From the NCBI RefSeq assembly GCF_000499845.2, contig NC_023756.2:47455429-47519428 (forward strand): a stretch of 64,000 nucleotides of DNA, given 5' to 3'. This DNA is from Phaseolus vulgaris (Eukaryota > Streptophyta > Magnoliopsida > Fabales > Fabaceae). This document shows positions 26,636 to 38,687 of this stretch, piece after piece (the stretch's first letter is position 1; the number at the start of each line of letters is the position of its first letter). The notes below the pieces were generated by a model. That model was not told the DNA's origin and did no database searches. It was given only the letters and a program-made list of their open reading frames with translations. Position numbers and translations under genes: made by a program.

Positions 26636-29471
26636 CACCACACTATTTCTCCATTGCTGCAAACACTGATTATAATTTGGTTGAAACTGAATTCACTTTA
26701 ACATTTTCAATGATGTTGTTTCTTTCAGCCACTCTACAAGGGCTTTAGTGGACTTAAAACTTAGAACACAAATGAAGCATATTATTGGTGGACTTAAAAC
26801 TTAGAACACAATTTAAAACTATATGAAGACGAAAATTCAAAGAAATTTTCAAAATCTTCAATTTCAAAGCTTTATATTTGTTTATACGTTTTGAATTTCT
26901 TGAAACTAAAAACTTTGATATATATTATAAATGTGTAAATTGAAACATGTAAAGATTCTTTTGTTAGGTTAAATTAAGTTTTAAATTTTTAATAAATTTA
27001 ATTCCATATAGTGATTTTATTAAAAAAAATTAATTAAAATCTTTATATTTTTAAATTGGATATGTGCGGTTCTAGTGTGAGGGTTGGGACCCAGAGAACT
27101 ATTGAGAAAATTTGTCTTCTTCCTTCCTGTTGGTCGTATTGCTCTTCAACTTCCTTACTCATTCCTCACCTTTCCTTTCTAGCCTCGACTATCGGTCTTC
27201 TAGTGATTCCCGAATGGGAGTACCTGCAAAAAACACTCCGACACTCAAGTCAGCAAAGGGTTCGCACTCGGTTGTTAGGGTACTGTAGATAATGACATAC
27301 CTCATTCTTGGAACGTGTGTTATTTATACTACCTTAGTGGGCTTTCCTTATTAGGTTGGATTAGGGAGTTGGATCGCGATTAAGGTCGCATTACCTAGCT
27401 TCTAATCATGGATTAACTTCGTTGACTTTGCTTGAGCGCAGTTGGACTTATACTATCGGTCGACCCAATGGGCGTGGGCCTCAGGTTGGTCGGCCTAGTA
27501 ATGGGACAAAGACATGACATTGGTCGGTCGACCCTTACTAGTACATGTGCATTTGGTGATATGTTGTTATCTTATATAATCATTCTTCACCAAAAGGAAA
27601 AATATAAAAAAGACATCAATGAAAACAATTTAATTAATAATATTTTTTTTGTGTGAGGTTGTTGTTTAAGATATTAGTATAATTTAGATGTGAAGTTGCA
27701 TAATAATATTTAACATCACAATTTTATAAAAATAAAATAAAAAAAATCAATAACAATATGAATAACCATGTCTCATGGAATGATGCCACAAGATAAACCA
27801 CTTCATCAAAATCCATGTTTCAACTTCATCACCTTCATCTTTTTAGATTTTCTTCTTCTTTTGGATCTTTGAAATTTGAAACAAGATCCAACCTATCAAG
27901 AACAAGCCTTAATTAGTACTATTTAAAATAAACTTCTAAAATAATTACATAAATTAAACTCGTATTGACATCATTAATGAACAAAATTAAGCACACAAGC
28001 CAAATAATATCATACATCATGCATAAAAGCTCTAATGATGGAAATTTTCAAAGCATCACTTAAGTTTTATAATGAAAAGGTAATTTCTTAGAATTAAAAT
28101 TACCAATATCTTAAATTTACATTATTAAACAACTTAACTATTCTACTAATTAAAAGTATTTACATTTTCAAATTTAATAGTTAATCTAAAGTGAAAAATA
28201 ATAAAATTAAACTTTGAAATATGTTTTTAACATTACTAAAATATGTGTTTAAATTAGTTAAATATATGAACTTTATTGGGAGAGTGACAATTAGATTTTA
28301 CTTTAAATCGAAAAAAAAAAAAAAAAAAAAATTTCTTGTACTTCAAGTTTCCATTTTTTTCCCATTTATTCTTCATCTCCTTCAATTCATTAGTGCACTA
28401 TGCATCTTCCTTCTTTTATATGGAAAGGTCACTTAGATTATGAGTTTTGTTTTAATTGAGAACTAAAGTAATTTTTTAATAAAGTGAAAGGTTAAAATTA
28501 CTAGAAATAATATCAAGGATTAAAATGAATATTTCTACCCCATTTTATTTCATTTATTCCCAAAATTTACATTAAAAACATTATTTATTGTTATTAATTA
28601 GTCAAAAAGAACAAATAGTCACTTAATGAAAGAATAATTATTTACCATTAGATTGGGAGTATTTTTATGTGTTAAATAAAATCCGATTATCCTTATCAAC
28701 TAAAATTTATATCATCTTTCTTAGTAATTAAGACTTTTTTTATTTTTCTTAAAATTATAAATTTCTCTTTTCATTGAACCCAAAAACAAATTCAAGTCAA
28801 AAGGTCCGTTATACCCATAATTACTAATAAACATGTACAACTTTACTTCTTTAAATGAAAGTTAATATATGTAAATGAACTTGTAGATAAAAAAAAATTC
28901 AAAATTTTGAAAATAATGAATTTGAATTATACCAGTAAAAAGTATATTTTTTCTTTCCATAAAAGGCTATTATGTTAGGGAGAAGTAAAAAACGAATTTA
29001 ACAGTAAAAAGTATATTTATCAAATACTACTTATTATTTCTAATACTTTACATATTATAACGGTAAAAAATATTATTGGTCAATTTCTTTTTTGAATTAT
29101 TTAATATTGTTATCATGAAAGCCATCAAACCATCACAATAATGAAAATATATGATGTATACATTAATGGTGTAATTATTATTTTTATAATAGTTATATTA
29201 ATTAAATGTCATTTCTAATTGGTTCATGTTGTAATATTTCCATCAAAACTAAAGTCAACAATAATATTTTATTAATGTAAAAATAATAATGTATTATTAA
29301 CTATAATAAATAATGGTCACAGTTTGAAAGATGTAATGGAAAGAAGGGCACTTTGGTCAATAAAATAGTACAAAAAGAAGCATTGGATTTGGAAGCTTCT
29401 GATGGAAGAAGCAAGGAAGCAGCTTCATCAACGGCCATAACTCATCCACTGAGTGACGGCGCTAGTGAGTG
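26636..29471. other. 2.8-kb gene-free region
   Basis: This spacer separates the divergently transcribed LpxA and ET genes. A 40-bp tandem duplication ('gtggacttaaaacttagaac') sits at about 26748-26812. About 27056-27560 has distinctly higher GC than its flanks, with 'cccgaatgggagtacctgca' and 'actccgacactcaagtcag', and may be a transposable-element remnant; no domain or ends are visible. A poly(A) run of about 20 lies at 28311-28330. The rest is AT-rich with nothing recognised. Confidence 0.5.
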
Positions 29472-31234
29472 ATGGCGGCGGTGGCCGTCACAAGGTTGAA
29501 GAGGGAACAATGCAACCGCACAAAGCACGATTCCAGCTTCTCCCATTGGAAGGTTTTAATCTGTTCTTTGTTCTGTTTATGATGTCTTGTGTTAATGCTT
29601 CTTAATCATGTGAATGGAATCTGTGTTTGTTTTTCTTTCGTGTTAACAAAATCCTCTATTTCCCAGAGAGACAGATAATGGTTGTTTGATTTGACGAGGT
29701 TGTTATGGACATGGAATGTGGTGTGGACCTTTCAACTGTTCTTGTTACGAGCTGCTTTTGCTTTGGTTTCAGATTCTGATTGGCCCTTCTGATTGGGAAG
29801 ATCATTCCAGAGGAAAGGAAGGGTGTGCAAGATACAGGATTCATAACCTCCCTCAGGAATCGAATCCAGGGGTGTATGAGCTTGGAATTGCGGTGGCCGG
29901 TGGTGGTTTGGGGCGTCAAATTTCCAAGCTTGCCCCTCACCCTGATCGCATTGTGGTGGTTTACCTTGGACAAGCTGACAATGTGAGAACAAGACTCCAG
30001 TGTTATGGCAGAACAGGAGCTCACTTGGAAAGTGCCATTTCAGATGATTCTTCTCTCCAAAAGGGTCTTCCCTTGTTTCAGAAAGTGTTTTCACAAGGAT
30101 TCTCAATCGTTTATCGATGGGCTCCGGTTAGTACAAATCTCACATTTCATGTGCTTTCTTTCAATACATAAGATCAATATGATTTCCAATGAACATGTTT
30201 TGATATGTTAGTATGTTACTGTTAACAAAATGATGCACTTGATGTGGATTTTTGTGTTTTGTGTTTTGTGAAATTTTGCTGCCAAGATTGAAGAAATGTG
30301 CATTTGCATCTTACAGAATAAGAAATGCAATTTTTTCATGAACAAAAAATGTTTTTTTGTTGAGCAGACTCAAAACAAGGAAGATGCCCTGCGAACAGAA
30401 GATCAGCTGCTCAGAACATTTGATTATGCATGGAACACAAGCAATAATGGTATCCGGAGGCCTGAAGAAATTCTTCAAAAGCTTAAAAAAATTGCTTCAG
30501 GCACCAGAACACTTTCAGATGTGGCCAAAGTGCTACTACCATTCACTCAGAAGCAAGTGGGCATCCGAATTAAATCTTGCAAGCTACCTCAGGATGATGA
30601 CAATGGCAGCTATAATTTCATAACTCGAGTATTCAGCTTTAACAGATCACGTCCTAGGATAGTTCAAAGTACCAGTGGTGTCGTTCAGGAACAGGAGAAT
30701 GCTAAAATCTGTGGAGTTTCATTGGGTGATGGTTTACTTTGTAGAAGGCCACCAGCTGAGAAAAGATTGAGGTGTTCTGAACACAAAGGAATGAGAGCTA
30801 ATGTTTCCATTGCCAAAGCAATCAGTGTAGCCAAGTCAGAGAGCAATGTTCCACAAACAGTGGTTGGGAGTCCTGTTGATGAAAGCATGACAAACACCAA
30901 TATATGTGGAATCATCTTAAATGATGGCTCCACCTGCAGAAGGCAACCAGTTGAAGGAAGGAAAAGGTGTCATGAGCACAAAGGGAGGAGAATTGGTGCA
31001 TCTGTTCAAAAAAGGGGCAACGGATACAGATACCAAAATGTTAGCCATGGTGTAGAAGATTCTCTACAAACACTGGTAGGGAGTCCTGTGGATGAGAGTA
31101 TCTCAAACACAATTTGTGGAATCATCTTAAATGATGGCTCTGCCTGTACAAGACAACCAGTTAAAGGAAGAAAAAGGTGCCATGAGCACAAAGGGAGAAG
31201 AACTCGTGCATCTTTTCATGTAAATCAGAAATAA
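29472..31234 (+). CDS. ET: EFFECTOR OF TRANSCRIPTION (ET)-type GIY-YIG regulator
   Basis: Three exons: 29472-29552, 29773-30126, 30368-31234; 433 aa. The N-terminal half carries a GIY-YIG-like fold: 'PGVYELG' (59-65) and 'VVYLGQ' (89-94), then an Arg-rich stretch 'VRTRLQCYGR' (98-107). The C-terminal half has three ET zinc-binding repeats of the form C-x9-C-x10-C-x2-H starting at C260, C325 and C395, each ending 'EHKG'. ET proteins (barley HRT, Arabidopsis ET1/ET2/ET3) are nuclear regulators linked to gibberellin responses and to DNA methylation during development. The single-strand-cutting activity of the GIY-YIG domain has been reported for the family. Repeats 2 and 3 and their linkers are near-identical at the DNA level over about 130 bp with a 210-bp offset, a recent in-frame duplication. 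Start choice: the ATG at 29472 opens exon 1 in frame. Confidence 0.92.
30860..31206 (+). repeat. Intragenic tandem duplication of an ET zinc-repeat module (210-bp period)
   Basis: The segment with 'gggagtcctgt.gatga' through 'gagcacaaaggga' occurs at about 30863-30993 and 31073-31203. 'tgtggaatcatcttaaatga' starts at 30905 and again at 31115, giving a 210-bp offset (70 codons). Confidence 0.9.
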
Positions 31235-32377
31235 CTGGCATTGCAGAATTTCTGCATAACAGGTGCCATGCTTAAACCAAAATGAGTTAGTTGAAGTTTA
31301 GACAGAGAATGTTGCTGCTAGCAAATCATAGGGATGTACCTGCTAGATGACTTGGAGTTTCATAACTGAACAACTGATAACAAAAATTCTTGCAGCACAA
31401 AATGCATTGATCAGATAGATGCTGGAAGAATGAAATATGTTTGTATTAGGGAAATTTCACTTATAATTCTTTGAAGGCAAGGAAACATGTAATACTAGTT
31501 GTTGTATTTTAGGAATGAAAATTGTTCATCATCAAATATGTTTCAGATTTTTTTCTTCTCTAATTCAAAATGATTTGTTCATTATTTTTATAATCATATT
31601 AAAAATTTATACAAGTTTTAATTTTTAAAAAATTAATATATTTTTTCTTTTTAAAATTATGCTAAAATTGCCAAATTTCAACAAATATTTTTTTGAATTT
31701 TATACTTAATCAATTAGTATCCTACTCGTATAGTTATATTTGTTTAATACTTATATTTGACATGATTTAAAAGATGTGTCAGATGTTAATAGTTGAAAAA
31801 TCAGATTTAAATTATTTAAAAAGTGAATTGTTTATCGTTATTCTAACTTTCTGCTTAATTTTTACAACCATCATCTCTTATTTTACTTTATTATTTTAGT
31901 TTAGTATATTGTACTTTTTTCTGTTAAGTTTTCATCTTTTGCTTTGCTGATTTTTTTCATATTCTATTAGTGTACATTTGCTTTAGTGATTATTTTAATA
32001 AATATACACAAAATTCTCATTATTAAATAAATTTCAGGTAGGTAGAAATTATCTTAAAATATAAATTATTTTTAAAGGATATAGAAATTAAGATTTGATT
32101 ATAATCTATGTCATATTTTTCCAAACGATAAAATAGAAGAGTATTTGTTTCATTTTATTATAAATTATATAAATAACAGAATGATATGTTTATTTCATTT
32201 TATTATGTCCTATTGTCTTTCAATCCATTATTTATTATTAATTAAAATACAGTATAAAATTTTATACGAAAATAAAAATACTAATTTAAATGATTAAATT
32301 CTTATAATTTATTATATTTATAAGATGCATACAAATTATTACAATGGAAGATATTTTGTTTTCCGATAGCTTCAAGC
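31235..32377. other. Gene-free AT-rich spacer with dispersed repeat copy D
   Basis: Contains the ET 3' UTR and the upstream region of the PPR gene. About 31558-31795 is a degenerate copy of the dispersed repeat. Nothing else is recognisable. Confidence 0.5.
31558..31795 (+). repeat. Dispersed AT-rich repeat, copy D (degenerate)
   Basis: Shares 'atttttataatcatatta', 'aaaaaattaatatatttttt', 'caacaaatatttttttgaat' and the terminal 'tttaaaagatgtgtc' in the same order as copies B and E, with more substitutions. Confidence 0.5.
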
Positions 32378-33760
32378 ATGGAGCTCAAACTCAACGTAGC
32401 AATGGCTTCTGTGGGACCCATTTCACGCGCAGCAAACTCCATCTTCTTCACCCATTCCTCTTCCTCCGTTCCTATCTTCACCTACGCCGTTCATGATGCC
32501 AGCAGGCGCCGAAACGGCACCAACACTAGTCGTTTCACTCACAAAACCCCTCCTTTGCGTAAGGGGAAGAACCATCCCAATGAAACTGCATTGAAGCTCG
32601 ATCATCAAAACCATAAAGCCCCATTACCCTTCAATGTGGACTTGGTGGCCCTGTGTGAAGAGGGTAAGCACGATCAAGTGGTGGAACTCATGGGTCAAGG
32701 TGTTGCTGCTGATTACCGTGTTTATCTTGCGCTCCTGAATTTTTGTGAGAATACAAGGTCGCTTGAATTGGGGAAAAGGGTCCATGAATTCCTGAGAAGA
32801 TCGAGCTTTCGTGGGGACGTTGAATTGAGCAACAGGGTGATCGGAGTGTACAGCAAATGTGGCAGTGTGAAGGATGCACGCCGAGTGTTTGATCAAATGC
32901 AGGAGAGAAATACCGTTTCGTGGCATTTGATGATTGGTGGGTACACGGCTAATGGTTTAGCGCGTGATGGTTTATTGGCTTTTCAGAAGATGAAGCAAGC
33001 AGGGGTGCCATTTGATGGGGAAACTTTTAAATTGGTTTTGGCTGCATGTGCACAGGCAGAAGCTGTGGAAGAAGGGCTTTTACACTTGGAGTACATGAAG
33101 GAGAATGGAATAGTTCCTAGCATGGAGCATTATTTGGAGGTTGTAAACATTCTGGGGAATGCTGGTCGATTGAATGAAGCTGAGGAGTTCATTGAGAAGA
33201 TACCAATTGAGGTTGGAGCTGAGGGTTGGGAGTCTCTTCGAAATTTGGCTCGAATACACGGAAATTTAGATCTTGAAGATCGTGCAAAGGAGTTGTTAAT
33301 GTATCTTGATCCTTCAAAAAGCATTGCTGATGAACTTGCCATGCCTCCAAGAAAGAAGCAGCATGATATTAACATGCTAGAGGAGAAGAATAGGGTGAGT
33401 GAGTATCGGTATTCTATTCCGTATAAAGAAGAGGCTCACGAGAAATTGGGAGGTTTGAGTGGGCAGATGAGAGAAGCCGGTTATGTGCCTGATACAAGAT
33501 ATGTCCTCCATGACATTGATGAGGAGGAAAAAGAGAAGGCCTTGCAGTATCATAGCGAACGTTTGGCAATTGCTTATGGTCTCATCAGTACACCCCCGAG
33601 GACTACACTTAGAATCATCAAGAACCTACGTATCTGTGGGGACTGCCACAATGCAATCAAAATCATGTCCAAGATTGTTGGAAGGGAGCTAATTGTTAGG
33701 GATAACAAGCGATTCCATCATTTTAAAGATGGAAAATGCTCCTGTGGAGATTATTGGTAG
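32378..33760 (+). CDS. Short PPR-DYW protein (organelle RNA-editing type)
   Basis: Intronless, 460 aa. An organellar presequence-like N-terminus (about 1-45, Ser- and Arg-containing) precedes a few PLS-type pentatricopeptide repeats (about 100-290: '[17 protein letters not shown]', '[14 protein letters not shown]', '[14 protein letters not shown]'). A DYW deaminase domain reaches the end: HSE at 392-394, CGDCH at 420-424, and terminal 'CSCGDYW'. HxE and CxxC are the zinc and catalytic residues of the cytidine deaminase that edits C to U in plastid and mitochondrial RNA. The very short repeat array is unlike most DYW proteins. It resembles the MEF8/MEF8S/DYW2 subgroup, whose members can act as shared editing partners. 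A second in-frame Met at codon 9 is an alternative start. The target site cannot be predicted here. Confidence 0.9.
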   Translation: MELKLNVAMASVGPISRAANSIFFTHSSSSVPIFTYAVHDASRRRNGTNTSRFTHKTPPLRKGKNHPNETALKLDHQNHKAPLPFNVDLVALCEEGKHDQVVELMGQGVAADYRVYLALLNFCENTRSLELGKRVHEFLRRSSFRGDVELSNRVIGVYSKCGSVKDARRVFDQMQERNTVSWHLMIGGYTANGLARDGLLAFQKMKQAGVPFDGETFKLVLAACAQAEAVEEGLLHLEYMKENGIVPSMEHYLEVVNILGNAGRLNEAEEFIEKIPIEVGAEGWESLRNLARIHGNLDLEDRAKELLMYLDPSKSIADELAMPPRKKQHDINMLEEKNRVSEYRYSIPYKEEAHEKLGGLSGQMREAGYVPDTRYVLHDIDEEEKEKALQYHSERLAIAYGLISTPPRTTLRIIKNLRICGDCHNAIKIMSKIVGRELIVRDNKRFHHFKDGKCSCGDYW

Positions 33761-34768
33761 CGTTGGTAAAACTGCTCAATTGTACATACTATCGATGCTG
33801 TACTTGTAGATTGTTTCTTATTTGCAGACAAAAATGTTGGGATCAAATCCATAGTCAGGCAGATCAAAGAATTTTTTGTTCCATCAATGAATTGTTAGTA
33901 TGGATTAACTGCTTATTTGATTCCATGTCTACTCAGACTTGACGTGGAAGCCTCAAAACTGTTGTTCTGCATAAATATATACAATGGGCTAGATTTTATT
34001 TCTAGAGGCGAGTATTGGATGTACGCTGAATATTCTTGTATGTTGCCTCTTTGAATATGCTATAAAGCGTTCTTAGAAATGTACTTCTAGTAGCCTAGAT
34101 TTTAGATAGCATGTAAATCCTATAGATGGAATAGGGAGAGTGTTCTTTGGCGTCCCTATAATTTAAGCAGCAACCCTCTCAAAATTACTCTTTCTATTCC
34201 ATATTATATTTTGATGCTAAATCCTGGAGTATATATATACAAGCCATTTTCTGTCCAAAATGATTTGTAGATGATCTTATGTATCATAAAGTATTTAGTT
34301 GAGAAAAATAGAACACGGAAACCGGAAGGTAATAGAATTCTGGAGAGTGCATAGAATAACCTTATGCAGTGAGGGGATATTAGATATCAACATGTCTAAA
34401 TGATTCTCTACTTCCTCATTCAAATGAGTGAATTTATCTTCTATTTACAAGTACATGGTTTTCCTATCTAAACAACATACATGGTGTTTTCTCAACTGAA
34501 GAAATGAATGAAACCGAGTCAAGGGATCATTCCTTGGTAAGGTGAACAGAAGTACAAGTTGTATCCTATTTGAAGATGGAATGTAAGCTTCACCTAGCTG
34601 TACAACTTGAAAGAATACAATGTGCAGCTACAATTATGTGTATGAATAGCAGTCAAATTGACCGAGACCAAACCAGTTTGAAGCCTATAGCAGGCTAAAA
34701 TGGGAAGGGGGCCATTTATACTAAAAATAATTGAGGATGCCCGGCTGATTCTTTTGTTGGTTACCATT
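33761..34768. other. Spacer between convergent genes (3' UTRs)
   Basis: AT-rich flank between the PPR gene (+) and the carrier gene (-). No feature beyond the presumed 3' UTRs is recognised. Confidence 0.5.
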
Positions 34769-36553
34769 TCAATTTTCAACTGCAACTTCTTCTCTTGATG
34801 GAACTCTCAGGTATAATTTCATAGTATCATAAACTGTAAAGCCTATGGCCGCAGATGGAACAACCTGAATTACAAAATTCATCAGTTAGCCATACAGAAT
34901 GATTTTAGAGTGTCTGTCTGTTACTTTTAATAAGCTATTATTGGTATCACCTTTATGTAATTGATGCTCAGCCCTGAAAACAGTTGCTTCCAGCCTTGCC
35001 TTTGGGCAATCAAAACAATAGATTTCAGAGTCCCCTTCAATTCGGCTTTATCAGACGGCTGGAGTTTTTGAATCTGGCCACATTTTTGCCAAATAATTGT
35101 ACCATGTTAATGATTTGATATCTACCAATCATTCTCTGGGTGATCGGAAGACGAAAATTACCTGCATTTGCCTCCTAACAACTTCAAGAGGATATGTGAA
35201 GGTCTGACCCAATAACCCTGCCACAGATCCACACGTGAGTTTGGCCATGATGCTTTTATTGTACTCCTCAGGGACATGGCGCTTCATTTCCTCATAGAAG
35301 TAGAATTTCAAACCCGCATACGGGAATATTCCAACAAGAGTTGGAGCTGTAGCCATGAACAAACTTAAGAGGTTTGCATTACAAATGCAACAGTGATATA
35401 TGATACAAAAATACGAGAAATGGATATAAGCTGATTTAAATTCGTACCCACTCCACGATAGAGACCCCTAATGCCACCCTCTCTATAAGTCCTTGTAAGA
35501 CAATCAATGATCCCTCTGTAAACTTGTTCATTATTAACCATCCCCGAAGCACTCAACTTTGTTGGACTAACAATCTGCAGTTTCAAATGCAGACACATTA
35601 ACGCGTAAAACTTTTTCTCAAGAAACAGATTACTAATTTCTGAAAAGATACACTACCTGATAAGCTAACTTGGTTCGAGTCAAATCAAGTGGGTAAGTAA
35701 AAAGCACAGCTGTCCCTCCAGAGAGTGAACCTGCCACAAGGTCAAGGGTAGGACCTTTCCAAACATCAGGAAAAGTTTGTATAATCCATCTGCGGTATTC
35801 CTCGTAGGACATGTAATGAATAGCCGCGTAAGGAATAATCCTTGCAACACTTGCTCCATTTCCTCTGCAAAAAAAATTGGAAGATACTTAAAACGATACA
35901 CCTCCCTAAGATTGTGAGAGAGAAAACAGATTATAAACTGCAGTCATAATCATGATCATGATCATGATCACGATCACAATTACATAACAATTCTTGATAT
36001 TGTCAGAAATCACGGACAAATGTGGCTAATGCTACCACATTGGAGCCACAAAGAACTCAATAAACCTCAGAGTTTGGGTTGAGAATCTACCTGTAGAAAC
36101 CCATAAGCCCTTCCGTTTTGGCAATTCTGACAGCTGATCCTATCAGTCCTGTGCTCTGAAACTCAGCCCTTCGCGTCTGCAATACAAAAAAAAAAAAAAA
36201 ACAAGAACTTCTGAGAGGATGAAGACAACTGAAAAAGACAGAAACAAATTTGACTAGAAATAGGTCAATTCGAAGCACGCCAATTCAACAAGCCGTTGTA
36301 CTAATTATTAGTACATTTGATTCTCGAAGATGAAAAACAGAGAAACGAAAGCGCACAAAAATGGTACAATTCATGAAGGTAAGAACATTTGAGGGACCTG
36401 AAAGAGAATCTTGACACGCTCGAGAGGAGCGACGACGGTCTTGGCCAAACCGCCGGCGAGGCCGCCGGCGACCAACTCCTTGGCGAAAAGGGGCATGTGA
36501 TCGAGCACACCCTTGTTCCCATCTTCTGGGTCCTGCCTCTTCTGCTTCGCCAT
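34769..36553 (-). CDS. COAC1: Mitochondrial carrier, coenzyme A transporter type
   Basis: Seven exons on the minus strand: 36553-36398, 36176-36091, 35864-35657, 35574-35448, 35346-35162, 35073-34951, 34864-34769; 326 aa. Three carrier signatures Px[DE]xx[KR] are present: PLERVK (43-48), PLDLTR (139-144) and PLEVVR (245-250). Each starts one of the three tandem repeats of two membrane helices. The N-terminal '[20 protein letters not shown]' and the overall sequence match plant CoAc1/CoAc2 (At1g14560/At4g26180), which move coenzyme A into mitochondria. ADP/ATP- and APC-type carriers are close relatives, but the RRRMMM motif of ATP/ADP carriers is absent. Substrate is therefore a family-based inference. 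Intron 2 contains a short (GATCAT)n tract. Confidence 0.9.
35948..35977. repeat. (GATCAT)n short tandem repeat in an intron
   Basis: Four to five imperfect copies of 'atgatc' in intron 2 of the carrier gene. The unit is palindromic (GATC), so the tract can fold on itself. Confidence 0.8.
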
Positions 36554-38019
36554 TTGTCAGAAAATTTGCGAGAAAGGAAAAAGTGTGACAGAGAGAAACA
36601 GTAACAGCAGAAAAAACAAAAGCAATTGAATTCAATTGCTGAATTGTTTAATTGCGTAGTTGAGTTGAATATGAAAAAGAATAATCTTCGATGTGGGGAA
36701 TGGGATTTTTGTGATTTATGTTATGTATGTTAGGGACACCTACCCTTAGCCAGCCTCCAACTAGGACCAACCCCTATATTCATTCTCATTTCTTACTATT
36801 ATCTAAGTATTTAAATTAAATTTTTCATTTTTATATGTGAAATTTAAAGTTTCTTATTTCATAATATTTGCTAACATATAGTTTTTTATTTAAAAAATTA
36901 ACTTCATACTAAGGTAAAAAAAAATAATCTATAGTTATATAGAGAAATAGATGAAAAGGGTGGAAGTAGATAATAAAGTGTAAGGTGGAATGAAAAACAT
37001 CGTTGAAAAGTGTGTCATGGCCTTTGTAGTTGAGTAGTCACTTTAATTAACAAAAATCATAAACTAAAATATATACAAAGAAAGACATTTTGTTTTTATA
37101 TTTATTTTACCACATCCAACATTTTATTTTATTTTTTTAAATACTAATGGCAAAAGTTTCTTATTAATATTTTGATGGAGTTTCTTATTAAGACAAATGG
37201 CACCACAAAAGATAAATGCATGCCATGATTATTGGATCAACAATTACTTTTTACATATTAGTATTTGTGTTTATCAATTTTAAGCTTATTACCTAAAGTC
37301 AACAATAAGTTGGACCCATTTTTGTATTTTTATAAACTCTAATTAATACATATACTTAGTTTATAAGTAAGATAAAAAAAAAGTATTAAATATTCTTAAT
37401 TAAATTGTTTTTTATTTGTTTCATCCACTCAAAATAGAGTCTTTGAGAGTAGCAAAGTTATCTCTATCAAATTTTATTTAAATATTACTATATAATTCGT
37501 ATATGTAAAAAATACATTCAGGACATTTTCTTGTAAGTAAATTAAGATAATTTAAAAAAAAAATTAATCAAATGATGCGATTGTTTGAGGAATATTAATT
37601 TTAAATTTTTTTCATAAATATTAAATTATAATTATGCTGATATGATTTTATATATATATTATTTTTTTTAACATCACACAAAAATTCCATTGGATAGTGT
37701 TATAGTTTCAACATACCATTTACTTAATGTTACAACAATAACATTCTTAAACGGTTTATTAATCAATACCAGAACATTTTTAAAGAATTAAAAAATAAAA
37801 GTATCTAGAAAGTATAATACTCAATTTATTTACATATATTGAAAAACAATGTATTTTATTTGTTAATGTATTAATACTCAAATATGAATGATATTAGTAA
37901 TCAGATAAAAATATTAATAAAATATTTATCAGACATTGATCAAAATTAAAAATAAAATCATTTTGTTAAGTATGTAAAATAGACAACGGATGTGAAAATA
38001 CATATAATCTTTTTATCAG

Positions 38020-38255
38020 AAAAGTGTTTTTATGATTGATTCAAAAATATTTATTTCTTATTTTTATAATTATAATAAAAATTTATACAATAAATTTTTT
38101 CTTTATAAAATTGTGTTAAAACGATGTTAAATTATCTAAAATTCAACCTATATTTATTGAATTAGACACTTCATCGATACGTATTCTACAAGTGTTGTCG
38201 TATGAGTGTCTAACGTGTGTTCGATTTAAGAGACCCGTCCAAATCTCATAGTTGA
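38020..38255 (+). repeat. Dispersed AT-rich repeat, copy E
   Basis: Carries 'tttttataattataataaa', 'aatttatacaataaattt', 'tattgaattagacacttcat', 'cgatacgtattctacaagtg' and the terminal 'tttaagagacccgtcc', in the same order as copies A and B but without the plastid insert of B. Confidence 0.6.
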
Positions 38256-38558
38256 TAATTGATAGCAATAATAGAAAATCATAAAAAGAATATGACACAT
38301 TTTTTCCTTCAGATTTAATGAGTTGATATAATTTATTAATTTTTTAACTAAATATTAGCATGACCCATAATTAAATATGACATTATTGTTGTTAGTTTTA
38401 AGGATGAGTTGTTTATTTTTACCTAGTGATTGTAAAACATGGTTGGCTGGCGGTTAAAAATTGACCTGAGTCACAGAGACGCGTCGGTGGTGGTTAACCG
38501 TAGGTTTAATGTTAAGGTAGAGAGAGAAACAACAGAACAACCGCTTTGTGTCTTTGCA

Positions 38559-38582
38559 CTCTCTCTCTCTTTTTCTATAAAT
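38559..38582 (+). promoter_or_regulatory. Candidate core promoter of the NDL gene
   Basis: A CT-rich 'Y patch' (about 38559-38574) runs into a TATA-like box 'tataaat' (38576-38582), about 106 bp upstream of the NDL start codon at 38688. This spacing is reasonable for a plant TATA promoter with a short 5' UTR. There is no transcript evidence. Confidence 0.4.
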
Positions 38583-38687
38583 GTTTTATGCATAGCACAA
38601 CCCATTTTGACATAGCTAAAAAAACAACACAAAAAAGGAAGAAACTTGATAGAAGAAGACAGGGCAGAGCTGCAGCCGAGAACACCC

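Larger units (their letters stand above)
36554..38687. other. 2.1-kb gene-free region between divergent genes
   Basis: Separates the carrier (-) and NDL (+) genes and should contain both promoters. Mostly AT-rich. A dispersed repeat copy (E) lies at about 38020-38255. Confidence 0.5.

Noticed and set aside
27056..27292. 78-codon plus-strand ORF in the GC-richer block
   Set aside because: No protein similarity recognised; the block looks like a non-coding element remnant.
35736..35790. Carrier-gene fragments considered as a separate second carrier gene
   Set aside because: All fragments join in order with GT-AG sites into one 326-aa carrier.
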